DNA of 43,509 bases from Fibrobacter sp. (GTDB lineage: Bacteria; Fibrobacterota; Fibrobacteria; Fibrobacterales; Fibrobacteraceae): NCBI GenBank assembly GCA_017615055.1, contig JAGAAW010000106.1, forward strand, positions 1 to 43,509, read 5' to 3'. This document shows positions 8,386 through 16,508 of the stretch, piece after piece; positions within the stretch are counted from its first letter, which is position 1, and each line of letters begins with the position of its first letter. Made by a program: the position numbers and the translations under genes. The notes beneath the pieces are model-generated. The model was not told the origin of the DNA. It was given only the letters and a program-made list of their open reading frames with translations, and searched no databases.

Positions 8386-10791
8386 CTAGTAATTCCCGAC
8401 GCGGAAGAAGAGGTCGTAGTCACCGAACTTCTTCAGGTCGCCGAAGGTATCGCTGTCCACGATGCGCGACATACCCGCATAGACATTGATAGACTTATAC
8501 GCGAACCGCAGTGCCGGTTCCAGCACAAAGCGGTCATTGCCGAGGCTCGCCGTCGGGTTTTCCTCGAAATCACGCACGTAGGCAGCATATACCCAGGCAC
8601 CTAGACCCTTGTAGTGGAGCCCGGCATTCAGGCGCACAAGCCCGTAGTGGTGCGAAGCCAAGTCCGGGTTCAGCCATTCCGTGCTCCACGGAGTCGCAGC
8701 GATACGCGGGCGGATGCAGTTATCGAGTGCGGAAATCTCGAACGATTCCGGATAAACATAGCCGTAGCCATCCTTGTGGTACTTGTTCATCGCGAATGCG
8801 GCAAAGGCACCGAGGGTCACAAACGGGCGGAGCGACGCAGAGTAGGCCGCATCGGCATAGAAGGTATAGAACGAGGGAACGTGCTCGTCGAAACCGAAAT
8901 CGTACCCGACGGAGGTGAGCCCGAACTCGGCATGTGCGGAAAGGCCACCGAGCGAGAACCAGGTCGCCGTATCGCCCATCTCGAACGAGTAGCGGACCTT
9001 CTGCGACGCCGGATAGTAGTTGTACGGCTCGTCACCGTAAATCTTGCTCTCGAGTTCCACCGACCTATCAGCAAACAAAAAGTTCGCAGAAACGGACTGG
9101 TGCGGGTCGAACCTGTAGTAGAGCGACGCGAAGATATCGCTCTTGTCTTCGGCATAGACGCGCTTGTATGCCAGCTGGTCCTCGACAAACGACTCGAATG
9201 GATGCATGCGGTTCCAGTCGTAGCGGACACTCAGCCCCCAGTCCTTGCTCCAGAGGCGTTCCACCTTGAGACTCGGCGAAAAGCCGTAGGAACGCCCGCC
9301 GTAAAAACCTGCAAGCGAGAGTTCTATCTGCATCTGGTCCACATAGTAGAACGAAAGTTCCGCATACGCATTCGGGCCAATCGCATTAGACCCGAAGCCA
9401 CCCACCGCCACATCGAACGTGGGCTGAACCTTCGAGCCCACGAGCATGTCGCCATCGGGGAGCATGTCGAACGAAACCGAATCAAACGAGGGGAAGCGCG
9501 ATACGCCGTAGGCAAAATTGCGGGGAGCGACAATACCGGTATCGGAAGCGTTCCAGTACGACTTCACCGGACCGTGCGTTTCGGGAGGGAGGCTATCGTA
9601 GACCGGCTTGAACTTGAACCACGGAACCGAGGCGGTCCGGCCTGTCGCATAGTCCGCCTTGCGGCTCCCGAGGGCAGACATCTGCGTGAGCTTTGATTCC
9701 AGCGCGGAGAACCCTGCCTGAATCCAGCCATTGTGCGAGGAATCCTGCAGGGAATGCGCACGCACGATTACGCCCGGCTGGGAACCGAGATTCCTGAGGG
9801 CCGATTCCCGGATGACGCGATGCCACGCAGGGCCACCCGATGTACCGCGGATCGGGTCGGCGACAGCGATAATCGCGACCTCGTTCGGGGAATCCTCCAG
9901 AGGGAGCGCCAGGTACGGGCAATATTCCCCGGACTTGTCGTTGCCCCTTACGGGAAGGCTTGCAAATATGCTTTCGTAGGAATTGCCCGTAACGCCGTCG
10001 CACCCGAGGGTAGCGAACGGTATGCGGAAGCCTTCCCGGTGACGGAGTACGGATTCCTGCAGGCGGAGGCGGGCCAGCGCGGATTCAATTGCAGAGGAAT
10101 CCGGCGAGAGCGGCTTCAACTGACGGTGAAGTCTTCCCGAAGAATCCAGGTGGATGGAGAAGCGCTCGCGAAGGCTCGGCACGCCCTTCTCGGAAACAGG
10201 AATGTTCGAGCGCGATGCATTCTGGTGCGAGCCCTCCTGATTCAGGCCATTCTCGGGTGCATTGAAAATCGGGGCCATGTCGGGGTCGAGAAGTAAGCGC
10301 TGGATGTTATCGGGAGATACACCTTTCGCCCAGAGCGCACCCACCAATGCGCCCCAGGAAGTACCTACGACGGAATCGACCGGCACAGAGTACGCCTCTA
10401 TCGCATAGAGCACGCCCAAATGGAACCACGGGGAATTATCGCCACCGCCCAGATACAAGACCGACTTCGCATTTGCCGGGAGTGCAACCGAGGCCACCGC
10501 GGAATCGAGCGCGGAAGGCGTGAGCGGAAGTTCCGCAGGCGAAGAATTTGCAGCCGACACGGAATCAGGAGATGTCGCTGAAGTTGTCGCAGGCAAGGAA
10601 AGCGCCGCCGAATCGGGCGCTGCAGGGGACTGCTTCGTTGAATCGGATGCAGCAGGAGCAGGTGTTGCGACAGGAAGTTCCGCCGCAAGCGCGTCGATCT
10701 GCTGCGCAGGCAACAGCGAAAACGCCGCCAAAGTGGCAGCGCAGGCAAACGCAAAAGCGTGCCTAGCCGAGCCTTGCCGGGTTAGAAACAT
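8386..10791 (-). CDS. Patatin-like lipase with predicted outer-membrane barrel
   Basis: This 801-residue protein has a signal peptide and a Pro/Ala/Ser-rich spacer to about residue 100. A patatin domain follows, with oxyanion motif Leu-Gly-Gly-Gly and nucleophile Ser145 in Gly-Thr-Ser-Trp-Gly. A long C-terminal half (about 450-801) shows alternating aromatic strands and ends in Asn-Tyr, as outer-membrane barrels do. This arrangement recalls type Vd (PlpD/FplA-like) patatin autotransporters. The usual Asp-Gly-Gly/Ala of the catalytic dyad is not visible, so activity is uncertain. ATG 10791 follows GGAGAGG closely; an upstream GTG at 10809 is possible. The gene overlaps the end of the preceding PilT-like gene by 29 bp and is the last of a six-gene unit. 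Confidence 0.78.
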   Translation of the reverse strand: MFLTRQGSARHAFAFACAATLAAFSLLPAQQIDALAAELPVATPAPAASDSTKQSPAAPDSAALSLPATTSATSPDSVSAANSSPAELPLTPSALDSAVASVALPANAKSVLYLGGGDNSPWFHLGVLYAIEAYSVPVDSVVGTSWGALVGALWAKGVSPDNIQRLLLDPDMAPIFNAPENGLNQEGSHQNASRSNIPVSEKGVPSLRERFSIHLDSSGRLHRQLKPLSPDSSAIESALARLRLQESVLRHREGFRIPFATLGCDGVTGNSYESIFASLPVRGNDKSGEYCPYLALPLEDSPNEVAIIAVADPIRGTSGGPAWHRVIRESALRNLGSQPGVIVRAHSLQDSSHNGWIQAGFSALESKLTQMSALGSRKADYATGRTASVPWFKFKPVYDSLPPETHGPVKSYWNASDTGIVAPRNFAYGVSRFPSFDSVSFDMLPDGDMLVGSKVQPTFDVAVGGFGSNAIGPNAYAELSFYYVDQMQIELSLAGFYGGRSYGFSPSLKVERLWSKDWGLSVRYDWNRMHPFESFVEDQLAYKRVYAEDKSDIFASLYYRFDPHQSVSANFLFADRSVELESKIYGDEPYNYYPASQKVRYSFEMGDTATWFSLGGLSAHAEFGLTSVGYDFGFDEHVPSFYTFYADAAYSASLRPFVTLGAFAAFAMNKYHKDGYGYVYPESFEISALDNCIRPRIAATPWSTEWLNPDLASHHYGLVRLNAGLHYKGLGAWVYAAYVRDFEENPTASLGNDRFVLEPALRFAYKSINVYAGMSRIVDSDTFGDLKKFGDYDLFFRVGNY

Positions 10792-11770
10792 ACCTCTCCG
10801 CGTCTTCACGTGCTACATAGCCAGACTTCACAAGTTCCGCAAGGCAATCGTCCATAAGGAGCATGCCTTCTGCAGGCGATGCCGCAATGATGGAAGGCAA
10901 CTTGAAGAATTCGCCACTGCGGATAAGCGTCGCCACATTCTGCGTATTGAGCATGACTTCCCACGAGGGGACGGCGCCACTGCCTTCGGTAGCACCCGGC
11001 AACAAGCGCTGCACCACCACGGCCTTCAGCTGGTCAGCAAGCATGGCACGGCACAGGTCACGTTCGGCATTCGGTACCGACGCAAGCAATGTATCGAGCA
11101 CGCCCGCCGAATTACCCGCAGTCACGCAACACACCACCAATGCGCCCGCCTCTGCGGCACGGAGCATGGAGATGACGTTCTCACCCGCGAAATCGCCCAG
11201 CCAGAACAAGTCACAACCGCTGCGCAGGGCATGTCCAATGCGTTCGTTCACGGAACCCACGGAATCCTTGAGCACAAGGCTCTCGCCAGTCTTCACCGGG
11301 ATTTCTTCGGACCCGTTCAGCAGGCTCACGCGAAGCACCTTAGAACAACATAGCGTGCTGATAAATGAAGTTGCCGAAGTAGTCTTGCCGGAGCACGCGG
11401 GACCCGCAAAGACAATCAGGCCGGAACTGCGGCCCACAAGACCAAGCACGGAGGCAGGGGCACCGAGCGAAGCAAAGTCCGGGCATTCATCCATCAGCGG
11501 GCGGAAAACGGCGGCATTCCCGAGAGCCTCACGGAAGAACCGCACGCGCCACTTGACACCAGCCCACGGGCCGCATATCATGGAGCCTTCGTCGCCTTCC
11601 ATGGAACCGAGGAATTCACGCAGGGTCCCGAACTCGATTGCAGGGGCATCGGGAACGGCACACACGCGACCGGCAAGGCGCACCGCGGAAGGGGCGCCCT
11701 CGGTAACGATGAGTTCGCTACCACCTACATTTACCACATATTCCAAGAGGGATTCAATTTCTGTAGCCAT
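10763..11770 (-). CDS. PilT-like ATPase with degenerate motifs (short paralogue)
   Basis: This 335-residue protein follows the fold order of PilT/PilU type IV pilus retraction ATPases. A PAS-like N-terminal part (1-100) precedes a RecA-like core with an intact Walker A, Gly-Pro-Ala-Cys-Ser-Gly-Lys-Thr (Lys129). Other motifs are altered. The Walker B region reads Asp-Leu-Phe-Trp-Leu-Gly-Asp-Phe-Ala where PilT has Gly-Glu-Met-Arg-Asp. The His box (His-Thr-Ser-Ser in PilT) reads Thr-Ala-Gly-Asn. The part after that (Leu-Ala-Asp-Gln-Leu-Lys-Ala-Val...Leu-Leu-Pro) aligns well. It may bind ATP but probably hydrolyses it poorly. Start supported by GGAGG at 6-nt spacing. It lies 11 bp after its longer paralogue. 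Confidence 0.8.
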   Translation of the reverse strand: MATEIESLLEYVVNVGGSELIVTEGAPSAVRLAGRVCAVPDAPAIEFGTLREFLGSMEGDEGSMICGPWAGVKWRVRFFREALGNAAVFRPLMDECPDFASLGAPASVLGLVGRSSGLIVFAGPACSGKTTSATSFISTLCCSKVLRVSLLNGSEEIPVKTGESLVLKDSVGSVNERIGHALRSGCDLFWLGDFAGENVISMLRAAEAGALVVCCVTAGNSAGVLDTLLASVPNAERDLCRAMLADQLKAVVVQRLLPGATEGSGAVPSWEVMLNTQNVATLIRSGEFFKLPSIIAASPAEGMLLMDDCLAELVKSGYVAREDAERYVSNPARLG

Positions 11771-11781
11771 CCGAAACCTCC

Positions 11782-13380
11782 TTATGCCGGCCTGTACGCA
11801 GCAAAGCGGCGGCTATCGTACGCACGCTTCCAGGCTTCCGCACCATCGATATAACCGGATTCCACACACTTCTGCAGGGAATCGTCCAAAGTAATGCCCT
11901 GGTCCTTCTGGCTGCTGATTGCGGCAACCAACTGCGACAGGTCGCAGCGGCGAATCATGTTCGCAACCGTAGAGGTAACGCGCATCGCCTCGCAGGCAAG
12001 CACCAGGCCCTGGTTCTGCACCACGGGAATCAGATGCTGCACAATCACGCCCTTCAGCTGGTCGGCAAGCGTGCACGCAAACGCGGCACGGCTCGATTCC
12101 GGAACCTCGACCAGCAACTTCGAGAGCAGTGCATGAATGTTGTTACCGCCAGTAACGGCAAACACGAGCGCGCCCGCATTCGATGCCTGCAGCAGCAGGT
12201 TCAACTCTTCCATAGACTGCAGGTGATCGAAACATATCACGTCGGCGCCGTCGCGCATGGCAAGTTCGATGCCAGCAATGCCGCTCTTCACATGGAGCCC
12301 GACTTCTTTCTGGGCAAGCGCCCCGTTCGGGTTCTTGAGCAGGCGTTCGATGGGCCGTTCCACCGTGTGAATATAGCACGGGCGATTTGCGGCAACAGTC
12401 TCGATAAACGTGGTCAACGTGGTAGAACGCCCGCTCGCCGACGGGCCCGCAATCAGCACGAGACCGCTCTGCAGTTCTGCAAACGACTGGCAGAACGGCG
12501 GCAAGAAGAGGTTCTCAAAAGAAATAGACTCGCTCTGGATAACGCGAATGGAGATACTCGGGTTCACGTCGTTCCAGATGACGGAAATACGTGCGCGCCC
12601 GACACCCGGGAGCCCGAATGTCTTGCTGAAGTTCTTGCCTGCGACAACCTTGTAGCCGTCGGCGAAACCTTCGGACGCCTCAGCCAGCAAGTCTGCCACG
12701 CGGGTGCGGTCGAGTGTCTGCTCGGTCACCGGGAATATCGACCCGGACTGGCGCATCATCACCTCGCGACCGGCAAACAGGTAGATATCCGTCGCGTTGA
12801 ACTTGCGGGCATACGCAATCATCTTCTTCAGGCTCATCGTCACAAGCAGGTTCTCGGGAGCCATGACCTCGGACCCTTCGCCCGAAACCACCGCGAATCG
12901 CGAAGGCAGTTCGCCATTCGCGGATTCATCGTCAGACTCGCCTTCCGTAGAGATGCCGATGCTCGAAATGCTCGTGGATTCCAGGCCAGAAACCTTCTCC
13001 ACCACCATATTGGACGAAGATGACTCGCCGTAGATGTTGTTGCCCTCAATCTGCAGCGCAGGCTCTTCTGGCGCAACAGGCGCAGACGCCTGGGGCTTTA
13101 CCGCAGGGGCAGGCTTCGGAGCGGGTGCCGCACTTTGTACCGGAGCTGCCGCCGGAGCGGCGGGAGCAGGCTTCGCGGGAGCGGCCGCAGCATTCTTCGC
13201 CTCCAGGTTCTTCACGAAGGCAAGCACCTTCTCGTACATCGCCTGCTGCAAAAGCCCAGCCTTCACCAAGACCTGGCCAATATCGACCTCGTCGTTCGCC
13301 TCGGCCAAATGTGCATCTATCTGGTCCTGCGTCACCACCTTGTTGTGGACGAGGACCTTCGCCATATACTGGTTTCTCAT
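11782..13380 (-). CDS. PilT-like pseudo-ATPase with GspE-N-type domain
   Basis: This 532-residue protein begins with a small helical domain (about 1-55, Val-Thr-Gln-Asp-Gln-Ile-Asp...Gly-Gln-Val-Leu-Val) like the MshEN/GspE N-terminal domain, which in relatives can bind c-di-GMP. An Ala/Pro-rich linker (about 60-115) and an acidic Ser-rich stretch follow, then a PilT-like core. Its Walker A reads Gly-Pro-Ser-Ala-Ser-Gly-Arg-Ser-Thr: the catalytic Lys is Arg318. The Walker B region is Asp-Val-Ile-Cys-Phe-Asp-His-Leu and the His box is missing. It is therefore probably a non-hydrolysing partner or sensor. The ATG overlaps the permease stop (ATGA) and follows GGAGG. Confidence 0.8.
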   Translation of the reverse strand: MRNQYMAKVLVHNKVVTQDQIDAHLAEANDEVDIGQVLVKAGLLQQAMYEKVLAFVKNLEAKNAAAAPAKPAPAAPAAAPVQSAAPAPKPAPAVKPQASAPVAPEEPALQIEGNNIYGESSSSNMVVEKVSGLESTSISSIGISTEGESDDESANGELPSRFAVVSGEGSEVMAPENLLVTMSLKKMIAYARKFNATDIYLFAGREVMMRQSGSIFPVTEQTLDRTRVADLLAEASEGFADGYKVVAGKNFSKTFGLPGVGRARISVIWNDVNPSISIRVIQSESISFENLFLPPFCQSFAELQSGLVLIAGPSASGRSTTLTTFIETVAANRPCYIHTVERPIERLLKNPNGALAQKEVGLHVKSGIAGIELAMRDGADVICFDHLQSMEELNLLLQASNAGALVFAVTGGNNIHALLSKLLVEVPESSRAAFACTLADQLKGVIVQHLIPVVQNQGLVLACEAMRVTSTVANMIRRCDLSQLVAAISSQKDQGITLDDSLQKCVESGYIDGAEAWKRAYDSRRFAAYRPA

Positions 13381-14180
13381 AGGAAATCCCTCCGGCTAAA
13401 CCACCAGCTTGCAATCGCGAGGAATACTCCCACGTAACCGAGTGCATAGACGGTGTTCCAGAACAAATACATATCCGGGAGCGCAAGCCCGTGCACAACG
13501 TAGTTCGTCACGTTGTAGCGGTAGAGCCCCGGGAAAATCGCGTGTATCACCACCGCGGCCTTCTCGAACAATGCCGTAGAGGCATCGCCCATCTCGCCCA
13601 TGCGGCTTGCAAACCTCACCTGCTCCAACAGTTCGTTGCTCAGGTGGCCCGCAAAGTACACGCCCAGCGTAAAGAGCGCCGAGAGAATCGTGCTGCTAAA
13701 GCTGCTGAACAAAAGCGCCACCGCAATCACCACCGCCATCTCGCAGAAGATGAGGTATATGGCCAGGAGCAGGCTCGCCGTCGGTTCCGCGTTCATCACG
13801 AAAAGCATCAGGTAGTAGATGACCGTCAAGAGCGTGAGGTGTACCGCCACCACGGCAAGGAGGCCAAAGTACTTGCCCACGATAAACGTCACGCGGCTAA
13901 TCGGCTTAGACAGGAGCGTGAGCACCGTGCGCCGCTGGATTTCCTTCTGCACCAGGCTAATGCCCACGAAGATGGAAATCAGGAGGCCCGAGAGGCTCAT
14001 CACCGAAAGCGTAGTGGACTTGATCACGTAGGCACGGTCAAACACCGACCATTCGCCAAGCACGATGCTGAACAGGGTGAGCGCAATCGCGAGGAACACG
14101 ATGTTGTAGAGGATCTTGTCGCGGATAGATTCGCGGAATGTGTTGTGGGCGATAATCGCAATATACTTAAGCGTCTGCAC
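13377..14180 (-). CDS. ABC-2-type transporter permease
   Basis: This protein of about 267 residues has six predicted membrane helices and a cytoplasmic N-terminus (Ala-His-Asn-Thr-Phe-Arg-Glu-Ser-Ile-Arg-Asp-Lys). The coupling segment Gln-Lys-Glu-Ile-Gln-Arg-Arg-Thr, followed by Leu-Leu-Ser-Lys-Pro, is typical of ABC-2/GldF/NosY-like permeases. It pairs with the adjacent ATPase to form an exporter or mechanochemical ABC complex in the inner membrane; the substrate is unknown. GTG 14180 has GGAGG nine bases upstream; a TTG at 14186 is also in frame. It overlaps the ATPase gene by 14-20 bp. Confidence 0.85.
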   Translation of the reverse strand: MQTLKYIAIIAHNTFRESIRDKILYNIVFLAIALTLFSIVLGEWSVFDRAYVIKSTTLSVMSLSGLLISIFVGISLVQKEIQRRTVLTLLSKPISRVTFIVGKYFGLLAVVAVHLTLLTVIYYLMLFVMNAEPTASLLLAIYLIFCEMAVVIAVALLFSSFSSTILSALFTLGVYFAGHLSNELLEQVRFASRMGEMGDASTALFEKAAVVIHAIFPGLYRYNVTNYVVHGLALPDMYLFWNTVYALGYVGVFLAIASWWFSRRDFL

Positions 14181-15090
14181 GTGCAATCTCCTCCGTCAAA
14201 ATGTCCTCGAGGCTCGGACGCTTGTGGTCCATCTTCTCGACCGCAATCCCGTTTGCAAGGCAGTAGCCCAGCAGGCGGTCGCGGGCAGCGTCGTCCTCAC
14301 ACACGAATTCTTCCGGGTGGCCCGTAAGCGCAACTCCCTGCGGCAGATCGCTCTCGAGAATCGCCTTGCGCGTACGCACGTGGTATTCCACACCGCACGA
14401 CTCGGTAATCTCGTCGACCGTACCCTCGCGCACAATCTTGCCATCCACAATCATCGCGACCTTGTGGCTAATGCTTTCCACATCGCTCAGCAGGTGGCTA
14501 GAATAGAAGATAGTCACGCCGTCGCGGTTCAGCTGCTGGATAGCCTCGCGCACATCGCGGCGGCCCATCGGGTCAAGCCCGCTCATCGGCTCGTCAAGAA
14601 TCAGGAGTTTCGGCTTGCCAAGAATCGCCTGCGCAATGCCAACGCGCTGCATCATGCCCTTGGAGTACGAACGCAGGCGGCGGTCAATCCAGTCCTTGTT
14701 CGCGTGCAAGAGTTCTAGCGCCCAGGTAATGCGCTTGTCCAGTTCCGCACCGTCAAGCCCCACCAGCTTGCCATAGAAGCGCAGGAGCTCGCGCCCCGTG
14801 AGGTAATCGTAAAAGTACGGCTGTTCCGGAGAGTAGCCGATGTAGCGGCGGCTCTTCACGTCGCGCGGGCTGATGCCGTTCACCAGCACCTTACCCGAAT
14901 CAAAATTCAAAAGTCCCGTAAGCACCTTGATGGTCGTGGACTTGCCCGCACCGTTCGGGCCGATAAACCCGTACACCTGGCCCGGCTCCACGCTGAAACT
15001 CACGTCCTTGAGCGCAAGCTTCGGCTTCATCAAGAAGCCGCTCCTGTACGTCTTGTGCAAATGTTCAATCTGAATCATCAAATCACTCAT
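14167..15090 (-). CDS. ABC transporter ATP-binding protein (GldA/CcmA type)
   Basis: This 307-residue ATPase has all nucleotide-binding motifs: Walker A Gly-Pro-Asn-Gly-Ala-Gly-Lys-Ser-Thr, a Q-loop Pro-Glu-Gln, signature Tyr-Ser-Lys-Gly-Met-Met-Gln-Arg, Walker B Leu-Ile-Leu-Asp-Glu-Pro, D-loop Ser-Gly-Leu-Asp, and the H-loop Ser-Ser-His. It energises the neighbouring ABC-2 permease. The C-terminal 80 residues are the usual regulatory extension of this subfamily. GldA, its relative in gliding Bacteroidota, has a similar layout, but orthology cannot be claimed. It begins 7 bp after the small membrane protein gene. Confidence 0.9.
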   Translation of the reverse strand: MSDLMIQIEHLHKTYRSGFLMKPKLALKDVSFSVEPGQVYGFIGPNGAGKSTTIKVLTGLLNFDSGKVLVNGISPRDVKSRRYIGYSPEQPYFYDYLTGRELLRFYGKLVGLDGAELDKRITWALELLHANKDWIDRRLRSYSKGMMQRVGIAQAILGKPKLLILDEPMSGLDPMGRRDVREAIQQLNRDGVTIFYSSHLLSDVESISHKVAMIVDGKIVREGTVDEITESCGVEYHVRTRKAILESDLPQGVALTGHPEEFVCEDDAARDRLLGYCLANGIAVEKMDHKRPSLEDILTEEIARADA

Positions 15091-15097
15091 AACTCAC

Positions 15098-15388
15098 CTA
15101 TGCGTCCTGGTTGCCGTCCTGTTCCTTGACGGAACTCTGGAAGGCTCGCTGTTCGGCTTCCGCAATCTCTTCACGACGGCGGTCGGCACGACGCTTCTTG
15201 TTCACAAAGAAATAGATGACCGCGCCAACAAAATACACTGCAATACCCGAATAGAAAATCGGGTTGATGGACGTACCCTCGAGACCGGGGAACACGTTCA
15301 GAATCACCTCGTGCCCGAACAGACTCAAAATCACGAGCACAAAACCCAGTGCACGGAGCACGAAAGTCACTATAACTAGCTTCTGCAT
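15098..15388 (-). CDS. Small membrane protein of unknown function
   Basis: This 96-residue protein has two predicted membrane helices (about 3-27 and 45-65) separated by a short loop. A highly charged C-terminal tail (Asn-Lys-Lys-Arg-Arg-Ala-Asp-Arg-Arg-Arg-Glu-Glu) is likely helical and cytoplasmic. The start at 15388 follows GAGGT at 5-nt spacing; a longer frame from 15445 lacks support. It is the first gene of the six-gene unit that continues to the patatin protein. It could be a small accessory subunit of the ABC complex, but nothing beyond location supports this. Confidence 0.7.
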   Translation of the reverse strand: MQKLVIVTFVLRALGFVLVILSLFGHEVILNVFPGLEGTSINPIFYSGIAVYFVGAVIYFFVNKKRRADRRREEIAEAEQRAFQSSVKEQDGNQDA

Positions 15389-15453
15389 ATATACCTCAAA
15401 AACCACACCTTGCGGTGTGACTGATTTTCTATGAAAAATACACAATTATGGGC

Positions 15454-15485
15454 GCAAAAATCGCCCGCTCCATAGGAAACGGGCG
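15454..15485 (-). terminator. Terminator of the toxin-antitoxin operon
   Basis: On the minus strand CGCCCG and CGGGCG pair across a 12-nt loop and are followed by ATTTTTGC, about 50 bases after the antitoxin stop. It separates the pair from the ABC/PilT unit downstream. Confidence 0.65.
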
Positions 15486-15536
15486 AAAAAGGCAGGGAAA
15501 ATGGGGGTAATTAGGGAATCTTAACTTTTCTATAAA

Positions 15537-15953
15537 TCAGAACCTGAAATACGTTTCGGGCGGAACACCGAAAACCTGGGACAGCTTCGTGGCCATTTTC
15601 TTGGATACAGGGCGGCGATCGTGTTCCATCGCGGAAAGGTTCTGTATGGAGATGCCGAGCTTTTGCGCAAGGACATTCTGCGTCCATCCACGGAGCCCAC
15701 GGTCGGCACGGATTGCCTTGCCCGGAGTCATCTCCGCAGACATTCTCCTGTACCAATCAGTGCTTTCGAGTGCAACCGACTCCTCGTCCACACCATGACG
15801 CCTCTTGACCGGGGCATCATAAACCTTGACACATTTCGGGAACATGTACTTGAGCATACCCAAAACGAAATCGGGTATCTGCTCGCCTTCAATCTTGAAG
15901 GAAACCGGCTTCTTAGTGCCGTGCGTAGGGGGCGCTTTCACGACTGCCAACAT
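15537..15953 (-). CDS. HigA-like antitoxin with C-terminal XRE HTH
   Basis: This 138-residue protein ends in a helix-turn-helix of the XRE/Cro type (about 80-135: Thr-Gln-Asn-Val-Leu-Ala-Gln-Lys-Leu-Gly-Ile-Ser-Ile-Gln-Asn-Leu-Ser). Its N-terminal 75 residues would contact the toxin. It lies downstream of the toxin and overlaps it by 41 bp, the higBA order. The start is supported by an AGAGGT box at about 6-nt spacing. Antitoxins of this class bind their toxin and repress the operon. A palindrome at the start of the toxin gene is a candidate operator. Family naming is by motif and context only. Confidence 0.75.
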   Translation of the reverse strand: MLAVVKAPPTHGTKKPVSFKIEGEQIPDFVLGMLKYMFPKCVKVYDAPVKRRHGVDEESVALESTDWYRRMSAEMTPGKAIRADRGLRGWTQNVLAQKLGISIQNLSAMEHDRRPVSKKMATKLSQVFGVPPETYFRF

Positions 15954-16233
15954 AGTAGACCTCTATGGTTAAAGTTCCCGATTCGTTTTTCCAGCATGCA
16001 ACCCATTTCCTCGACAAATGGCAATGGTACATGTCCACACCGAGTTTGGAATAATTCATAAACGAAGGCTGTTCTGGACCACCTGTTTCCAACGCCGTCT
16101 TCAAGCGAAAAAACTTTTCCTGTTGCGGCATGGGCATTTTTTCAAGGTTCTTCAAAGCCTTGTGAATTATTCTTACCGTGTATCTTTCTTTAATATACTC
16201 AATTTTTGACAAGTTGTCAATATTTTCTTCCAT
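15913..16233 (-). CDS. RelE/HigB-like toxin
   Basis: This 106-residue protein has the RelE/ParE-superfamily layout: two N-terminal helices rich in Lys and Glu, then strands with Tyr-His-Cys-His-Leu, Arg-Lys-Trp-Val-Ala-Cys-Trp and a final Glu-Val-Tyr-Tyr-Val-Gly-Ser-Arg-Glu. HigB/RelE toxins are ribosome-dependent mRNA endonucleases; the Lys, Arg and His residues could serve catalysis. Start 16233 is preferred because a strong terminator lies just upstream (16278-16319), so longer frames starting at 16299 or 16383 would cross it. A GGAGG lies 15 bases before the ATG, further than usual. Confidence 0.7.
   Translation of the reverse strand: MEENIDNLSKIEYIKERYTVRIIHKALKNLEKMPMPQQEKFFRLKTALETGGPEQPSFMNYSKLGVDMYHCHLSRKWVACWKNESGTLTIEVYYVGSRESAPYARH
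16206..16220. promoter_or_regulatory. Palindrome at the start of the toxin gene
   Basis: TTGACAAGTTGTCAA is a perfect 7-bp inverted repeat around a central G, within codons 5-10 of the toxin gene. It is a candidate autoregulatory operator for the adjacent XRE antitoxin, though it could be chance. Confidence 0.35.
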
Positions 16234-16277
16234 AATGGGTATTTTGAGCCTCCATGCGGGCGCGTCAACCCCAGAAT

Positions 16278-16319
16278 AAAAAAAGACGCATTTTTCCATT
16301 AAAAACAGAAAAACGCGTC
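16278..16319 (-). terminator. Terminator of the restriction-modification operon
   Basis: On the minus strand a 12-bp stem (GACGCGTTTTTC with GAAAAATGCGTC, one G-U pair) is followed by seven U residues. The G-U pair forms only on the minus strand, which supports that direction. The 190 bases between it and the res stop codon hold no gene; they include a 14-base GC palindrome at 16424-16437 without a U run. Confidence 0.8.
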
Positions 16320-16508
16320 GGGCAGTAATGTACCTAATATCGCCAGATGTGGCACCAATGCGTAAGGCGAGTGTCGCAGCCATGCTTGCATGGATATGAC
16401 CGAGCCTAGCATTTGGCGCTTGCGCCAGAGGGGGAAGAAAATTTTACAAAGTCAAAAACTACTCCACGTACAACGTCTTTTGGAAATCGGTGAAGAAGTT
16501 ATTCAGAC

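Noticed and set aside
16234..16383. Longer toxin with about 50 extra N-terminal residues
   Set aside because: A strong same-strand terminator lies within this stretch, and the extra residues do not resemble RelE/HigB proteins.
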